A stretch of DNA of 58,289 nucleotides, taken from positions 1 through 58,289 of the forward strand of contig CAZKTA010000020.1 in assembly GCA_964555645.1 (NCBI GenBank), given 5' to 3'. Origin of the DNA: DTLC01 sp964555645. GTDB taxonomy: Bacteria; Verrucomicrobiota; Verrucomicrobiia; Limisphaerales; DTLC01. Of this stretch, positions 53,768 to 58,289 are shown one piece after another. The number at the start of each line of letters is the position of its first letter. Position 1 is the first letter of the stretch. Both the position numbers and the translations under genes were made by a program. A model generated the notes under the pieces. It had not been told where the DNA came from, did no database searches, and worked only from the letters and a program-made list of their open reading frames with translations.

Positions 53768-55099
53768 ATGTCGGCTGACGAGCAAACTGCGCGCGGGCAT
53801 GTTGCGAGCGTGCCTGAAGAAATCACGGGGCAACCACGCAGGGTAGTTGCCGGCAACATAAAATTGCGCGATGCCTTTGCATCGTTGCGTTATCGGAACT
53901 ATCGCGTGTTTTTCTTCACGCAATTGATCTCGCTAACCGGCACATGGATGCAAAACACGGCGTTGAGCTGGCTGGTTTATCAACTGACCGGGTCAAAATT
54001 TTTGCTCGGCGCAGTTGCCGCAGTTGCTTCAGCGCCGATGCTGCTCTTTTCGGTCTGGGGCGGGTCAGTAGCCGACAGACACGCAAAACGTACCGTGTTG
54101 CTCTGCACGCAAAGTTGCATGATGCTGGTTGCATTTGTATTTGCGTGGTTGGTCTTGAGCCAGCGTATAACACCGACACACGTGTTGATTTTAACTGCGC
54201 TTGCGGGCACGGCAATGGCGTTCGACATGCCAGCAAGACAGGCTTTCATGATCGAGATAACCAGTAGGCAAGACCTGATGAACGCACTGTCGCTTAACAG
54301 CTCGGCTGTCAACGGCGCGCGGATCGTAGGGCCGGCAATCGCCGGCGTGCTGATGGCCAAAGCAGGCACTGCAATATGTTTTCTTCTGAACGCACTCAGT
54401 TTCATACCCGTCATAGCCGGGCTGCTACTTATGCGGCTGCCCGAGCTTGTCAAACCTCAAAGAAACGAATCTGCACTGCATCATGCACTCGAGGGGCTTG
54501 TGTATGTTGCCAGGCACGTGCGCGTTCGGCGACTTTTGTTGTTGTTTGGTGCAGTCGGCATATTCGGCTGGTCGTACTCGGTGCTCATGCCTGCATTTGC
54601 GGCGGATGTGTTGCGAATTGATGAAAGCAGGTTTGGTCTGTTGCTCGGTGCAAACGGAGTTGGCGCACTGCTAGGTGCACTCACAGTCGCCACATTCGGC
54701 ACAAGGATTAAACCGCGATTGCTTGTGTTGGGCGGGCTGTGGCTGTTTTGCGCGATGCTGCTGGCGCTTTCGTGCACACGCAACTATGCTGTTGCGCTTG
54801 TCTGCCTTGCGGTTGGTGGTTGGGGTATGCTGATCTACTTTTCAACCACAAACACGCTGATCCAGACCGCCGTGACCGACAACCTGCGCGGTCGTGTAAT
54901 GGGTATTTGGGCACTTGTATTTGGCGGCATGATGCCGCTGGGTGGCTTACAGGCCGGCACCGCTGCACAGTATCTGGGTGTGTCGCGGGTAATTGCCCTC
55001 GGGGCAACTGTCTGTGCAGCCTCTGCATTTGCCATGTGGCGACAAGTATGGCAAAGCGAAACCACCATGCTCAACGCAGCCCAAAGTTTTAACCAATGA
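53768..55099 (+). CDS. MFS exporter, EntS/MFS_3 type
   Basis: The protein has twelve predicted membrane helices. It contains FASLRYRNYRVFFFTQLISLTGTWMQNTALSWLVYQLTGS as consecutive short blocks, FSVWGGSVADRHAKRTVLL (the loop 2-3 motif), FDMPARQAFMIEI and LRGRVMGIWALVFGGMMPLGGL. This is the EntS-like MFS_3 group, which exports siderophores, macrolides or other small molecules. ATG 53768 has GGAG eight bases before it; the TTG at 53741, next to the macA stop, is less likely. Its stop overlaps the next gene's start (ATGA). Lying inside a MacA-MacB operon is unusual. Confidence 0.92.
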   Translation: MSADEQTARGHVASVPEEITGQPRRVVAGNIKLRDAFASLRYRNYRVFFFTQLISLTGTWMQNTALSWLVYQLTGSKFLLGAVAAVASAPMLLFSVWGGSVADRHAKRTVLLCTQSCMMLVAFVFAWLVLSQRITPTHVLILTALAGTAMAFDMPARQAFMIEITSRQDLMNALSLNSSAVNGARIVGPAIAGVLMAKAGTAICFLLNALSFIPVIAGLLLMRLPELVKPQRNESALHHALEGLVYVARHVRVRRLLLLFGAVGIFGWSYSVLMPAFAADVLRIDESRFGLLLGANGVGALLGALTVATFGTRIKPRLLVLGGLWLFCAMLLALSCTRNYAVALVCLAVGGWGMLIYFSTTNTLIQTAVTDNLRGRVMGIWALVFGGMMPLGGLQAGTAAQYLGVSRVIALGATVCAASAFAMWRQVWQSETTMLNAAQSFNQ

Positions 55100-55857
55100 A
55101 ACCTGTCATCCAATTACACGACGTTCACAAGGTCTATCACACCGGCGAGGTCGAGGTACATGCGGTGCGTGGTGTAACACTGGATGTGTCTCAGGGCGAA
55201 TTCGTGGCGATCATGGGCGCAAGTGGCTCTGGCAAGTCAACACTGATGAACTTGATCGGTTGCCTTGACAGACCCACAAAAGGTCGGTACTTGCTCGACG
55301 GCGTTGACGTCTCGACGCTCGACCGCGAGGCTCTTGCAGACATACGAAATCGCAAGATTGGCTTTGTCTTCCAAGGGTTTAATCTGTTGCCACGCACATC
55401 CGCACTTGAAAATGTTGAGCTGCCACTGCTGTATTCACACGAGCACACCCCAAAACACGAACGGCACGCCAGAGCAATGCACGCGCTTGAGACCGTCGGG
55501 ATCGCAGACCGCGCTAAAGCGCATCCGAACCAGCTTTCAGGCGGGCAACAACAGCGCGTGGCCATCGCGCGTGCGCTTGTCAATCAACCTGCCATTGTGC
55601 TCGCAGATGAGCCGACCGGCAACCTCGACAGCCACACCAGCATCGAAATAATGGGCGTGTTCCAGAAACTCAACAACCAGGGCATCACAATTATCATGGT
55701 CACGCACGAGCTTGACATCGCCCGATATGCCAAGCGAAACGTCGTTCTGCGGGACGGCCGTATTGTTAGCGACACACAGGTGCGCGAGCGGCTCGACGCA
55801 GAACGTGCTATCCAGGAGTTGCGCGAGGCACAAAAAGCTGTTCAATTAACAACATGA
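55096..55857 (+). CDS. MacB-type ABC transporter ATP-binding protein
   Basis: The 253-residue ATPase has the Walker A loop GASGSGKST, the Q-loop (FQGFNLLPRTSALENVELPLLY), the signature LSGGQQQRVAIARAL, Walker B (IVLADEPTGNLD) and the switch His in VTHELDIARYAKR. It is of the LolD/MacB/FtsE class. In MacB the ATPase and membrane part are fused; here they are separate genes that overlap by ATGA. It would power the permease encoded next. Confidence 0.96.
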   Translation: MKPVIQLHDVHKVYHTGEVEVHAVRGVTLDVSQGEFVAIMGASGSGKSTLMNLIGCLDRPTKGRYLLDGVDVSTLDREALADIRNRKIGFVFQGFNLLPRTSALENVELPLLYSHEHTPKHERHARAMHALETVGIADRAKAHPNQLSGGQQQRVAIARALVNQPAIVLADEPTGNLDSHTSIEIMGVFQKLNNQGITIIMVTHELDIARYAKRNVVLRDGRIVSDTQVRERLDAERAIQELREAQKAVQLTT

Positions 55858-57074
55858 CACGCATCTTGGCCACAGTCAGAATCGCACTGCGCGCGTTACG
55901 CCGAAACAAACTGCGCACGGCGTTGACCATGCTCGGCATGATAATCGGTGTGGCAGCAGTAATAGCAATGGTTGGCATTGGCCAGGGCGCAAAGGCACAG
56001 GTCGAGTCCCAAATCGCAAGCATGGGACAGAACGTTATCCTCATCTTTTCGGGCAGCGTAACACGCAGCGGCATCCACACCGGCTGGGGCAGCGCAGGCA
56101 CTTTAACCGTCGAAGATGCCGAGGCTATACAGCGCGAAGTACCAGGTGTGATTGGCGTAAGCCCCGAGGTGCGCAGCGGCAGTCAAATAGCCGCTGGTAA
56201 CCAAAACTGGTTCACACAGGTCCTGGGTGAGTCACCAGACTACTTCCAAATCCGCCAATGGCCGATCGTTGAAGGCGCTGCTTTTACAGAACAAGACGTG
56301 CGCAGTGCAAACAAGGTGGCCGTCATAGGCAAAACAATTGCAGATCAATTGTTCCCAGGCGAAGACCCCTTGGGCCAGGTCATCCGAATACGAAATGTGC
56401 CGTTTGTGGTCGTGGGTGTGCTCGCGCCCAAGGGACTATCAATGATGGGGCAAGACCAGGACGACGTCATCATCATCCCTTACACCAGCGCAATGAAACG
56501 TGTGCAGGGGGTAACAACGCTGCGCTCCATACTCGTACAGGTTGCAAAACCAACCATGTTAATTACTGCACAGCAACAAATAACCGAACTGTTGCGGCAA
56601 CGACACAAGATCGGCCCCGGTAAAGACGACGATTTTACCGTGCGCACGCAGCTTGAAATTGCAGAAATGGCAACTGCAACTGCACGTACAATGACAACGT
56701 TGCTAGGTGCAATTGCAAGCGTGTCGTTGATTGTTGGCGGCATCGGCATAATGAACATCATGCTGGTTAGCGTCACAGAACGAACACGTGAAATCGGCAT
56801 TCGCATGGCAGTAGGCGCACGCAGCCGCGACATACTGTTACAGTTCCTGATTGAAGCTGTGACGTTAAGCGTCATTGGCGGGTTGATCGGCATCGGCCTT
56901 GGCATTGCTTCGTCGAACCTGCTCGCCTCAAAAATGAACTGGCCAACTTTAACCTCGCCAACTGCAGTCGTGGTTGCATTCGTATTTAGCGGTGCAGTTG
57001 GCATTTTCTTCGGCTTTTACCCGGCACGCAAAGCAGCCAGACTCGATCCAATCGAGGCGTTGCGCTACGAGTAG
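55854..57074 (+). CDS. MacB/FtsX-type ABC transporter permease
   Basis: The N-terminal helix (RTALTMLGMIIGVAAVIAMVGIGQGAKA) is followed by a periplasmic MacB_PCD domain, then three C-terminal helices. The closing block is VGGIGIMNIMLVSVTERTREIGIRMAVGARSRDILLQFLIEAV and FGFYPARKAARLDPIEALRYE in short conserved units. With the ATPase and the MacA-like adaptor it should form a mechanotransmission exporter for peptides, macrolides, toxins or lipoproteins. Confidence 0.95.
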   Translation: MTRILATVRIALRALRRNKLRTALTMLGMIIGVAAVIAMVGIGQGAKAQVESQIASMGQNVILIFSGSVTRSGIHTGWGSAGTLTVEDAEAIQREVPGVIGVSPEVRSGSQIAAGNQNWFTQVLGESPDYFQIRQWPIVEGAAFTEQDVRSANKVAVIGKTIADQLFPGEDPLGQVIRIRNVPFVVVGVLAPKGLSMMGQDQDDVIIIPYTSAMKRVQGVTTLRSILVQVAKPTMLITAQQQITELLRQRHKIGPGKDDDFTVRTQLEIAEMATATARTMTTLLGAIASVSLIVGGIGIMNIMLVSVTERTREIGIRMAVGARSRDILLQFLIEAVTLSVIGGLIGIGLGIASSNLLASKMNWPTLTSPTAVVVAFVFSGAVGIFFGFYPARKAARLDPIEALRYE

Positions 57075-57106
57075 CCGCGGGGCACGCTCCGAAATTCGGC
57101 AGGGAA

Positions 57107-58171
57107 ATGAAAGCCGAGATCTTGCCAACACACACACCGACCCTGTTCAGAAATGCAGTCGAGCACGCCGTCCGGTTGCTCAAAGCCGGTGAAATTGTCG
57201 CCCTGCCAACCGAAACCGTTTACGGGCTTGCCGCAAATGCACTTTCGGCCGTTGCAGTGGCGAAAATCTTCAAGGCAAAACGACGCCCGGCTAACAACCC
57301 AATCATCGTTCACGTCGCTGGCATAGCCATGGCACGCCGTTGCGTTGCAACATGGCCCGAGCGCGCGCAACAACTCGCAAAAGCATTTTGGCCAGGACCA
57401 CTCACACTCGTGTTGCCAAAGTCAAAGATAATACCCGACATCGTAACTGCGGGGGGGCCAACCGTCGGCCTGCGTTGGCCGGCACACCGACTCATCCAAA
57501 CCGTAATCCGAAAATGCGGATTCCCACTGGCCGCCCCAAGTGCAAATCCAGCCGGCCGACTTTCGCCTACCACAGCCCTCCATGTCAAAGACATGTTACG
57601 CCATAAGATACCACTGATCATTGACGGCGGCCCGGCAAGCATCGGCATTGAATCCACTGTACTAGACCTGACAACCGATCCACCAACAATCCTGCGCCCA
57701 GGCATGATCAATGCCGAATCACTCGAGGCCATCATCGGACCAGTGCGCTCGGTTCATGCTAAGGCTCCTGCTACTGGTGCAGGCGCACTGCGTAGTCCAG
57801 GCTTACTGCCCAGGCATTATGCACCCCGTGCGCGCCTCGTAGTCATGCGCTGGAAAAACCAGGCCGTCTTGAAATCGAAAATCGCCAGCTTCAAAACTGA
57901 CCCATCTTACTGCCATGTAATTGCCCATACGCATGTGCCACACACTTTGCAACTCGGTGGAGTGTCAATTTTGCCGCGTGACCCGGCAGCATTTGCGCGT
58001 GCGTTGTATGCCGAACTACACAGAGCCGATGCCGCAGGAGCTAAATTGATCATAGTCGAATCACCACCAACACAACCCGCCTGGACAGCAATCACAGACA
58101 GATTAAGGCGAGCCGCCTCAGAATTTCCAGCAGGCCGTTCGGGTCGGTCTGGACACCGTAACGGCCGTTGA
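57107..58171 (+). CDS. Threonylcarbamoyl-AMP synthase (TsaC/Sua5 family), 3' end altered
   Basis: The enzyme makes threonylcarbamoyl-AMP for t6A37 modification of tRNAs. The YrdC domain (residues about 15-205) has GEIVALPTETVYGLAANAL, KIFKAKRRPANNPIIVHV, FWPGPLTLVLPKS, GLRWPAHRLIQ and APSANPAGRLSPT, and the SIGIESTVLDL block. A Sua5 C-terminal domain follows, so it is the long Sua5-type form. The last about 14 residues (PAGRSGRSGHRNGR) are the reverse strand of an RHS core, so the native C-terminus is replaced from about 58127. The start at ATG 57107 follows AGGG. Confidence 0.92.
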   Translation: MKAEILPTHTPTLFRNAVEHAVRLLKAGEIVALPTETVYGLAANALSAVAVAKIFKAKRRPANNPIIVHVAGIAMARRCVATWPERAQQLAKAFWPGPLTLVLPKSKIIPDIVTAGGPTVGLRWPAHRLIQTVIRKCGFPLAAPSANPAGRLSPTTALHVKDMLRHKIPLIIDGGPASIGIESTVLDLTTDPPTILRPGMINAESLEAIIGPVRSVHAKAPATGAGALRSPGLLPRHYAPRARLVVMRWKNQAVLKSKIASFKTDPSYCHVIAHTHVPHTLQLGGVSILPRDPAAFARALYAELHRADAAGAKLIIVESPPTQPAWTAITDRLRRAASEFPAGRSGRSGHRNGR

Positions 58172-58289
58172 ACAGGAAGGGCGTGTCGTTCGTGCCAGCA
58201 CGCCAAGTAATCATCCCGTAAGCTGAATACTCGATTCGGTCAGTCACGTTGCCGGCCGCATCTGTCAACGCCACCGTGCTGCCGCGATA
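58118..58289 (-). CDS. RHS-repeat core fragment, runs off the window
   Basis: From the window edge the frame reads YRGSTVALTDAAGNVTDRIEYSAYG, then FLFNGRYGVQTDPNGLL in short blocks, the hallmark of the RHS core just before the variable toxin tip. At the point where YMRARYY is usual, the sequence changes to the antisense of tsaC. RHS proteins are large secreted or surface polymorphic toxins. Here the fragment may be an orphan tip, a real insertion next to tsaC, or an assembly join at a repeat. Confidence 0.7.

Overview
The window looks like one scaffold end of a Verrucomicrobiota genome, most likely of the Limisphaerales/Pedosphaera type (inference). The reasons are the mix of short pseudopilin-like proteins, a GH57 glucan-branching enzyme next to a DUF4912 protein, a very long LamG-carrying envelope protein with a pseudopilin-like insert, RHS fragments, and a complete Gram-negative outer-membrane assembly set (SurA/PpiD-type chaperones, BamD-like, LptE-like, TonB-ExbBD). 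Both ends look like assembly edges: a run of ten N at 105-114 is flanked by near-identical copies of the same coding stretch, and the right end runs into an RHS repeat.

From the left end to about 36.4 kb nearly every gene is on the minus strand. In order along the coordinates: three type IV pilus/pseudopilin-like genes (115-2329); mnmG (3164-5041); a GH57 branching enzyme and a DUF4912 protein separated by a membrane-protein gene broken in all three frames (5345-8754); a SurA-like chaperone; a cluster of small hairpins and a decayed transglutaminase-like gene (10.6-11.9 kb); an RluD-type pseudouridine synthase; a PpiD-like foldase, an AsmA-like protein, lptE and bamD (13.9-18.2 kb); murA and prmC; accC-accB; aroQ, an O-antigen ligase-like gene and holB; an aminotransferase, an alpha/beta hydrolase, rnc and a zinc-ribbon protein; then a polysaccharide patch (GT2, epimerase, and a second GT2 that is a pseudogene with a 102-bp MITE-like element beside it).

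From 33.4 kb the layout is mixed: a coiled-coil membrane protein (+), exbD-exbB-tonB (-), a divergent TonB-dependent receptor (+) with a strong terminator, and a tiny exported protein that resembles only the start of a TonB receptor plug. An ECF sigma factor and a membrane protein likely to be its anti-sigma partner (-) stand divergent to a 2540-residue envelope protein (+). This giant is two fused copies of one module, with a pseudopilin-like insert and an internal signal-peptide-like segment at the fusion point. It is the most unusual object here, and with the sigma pair it may form a regulated envelope system. After about 700 bp without a recognisable gene come an Fe-type alcohol dehydrogenase, a tightly coupled exporter operon (MacA-like adaptor, MFS exporter, MacB-like ATPase, ABC permease) and a tsaC/Sua5 gene whose 3' end runs into an antisense RHS fragment.

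I saw no rRNA, tRNA, CRISPR array or complete insertion sequence. All function calls rest on motif recognition by eye; no searches were run.
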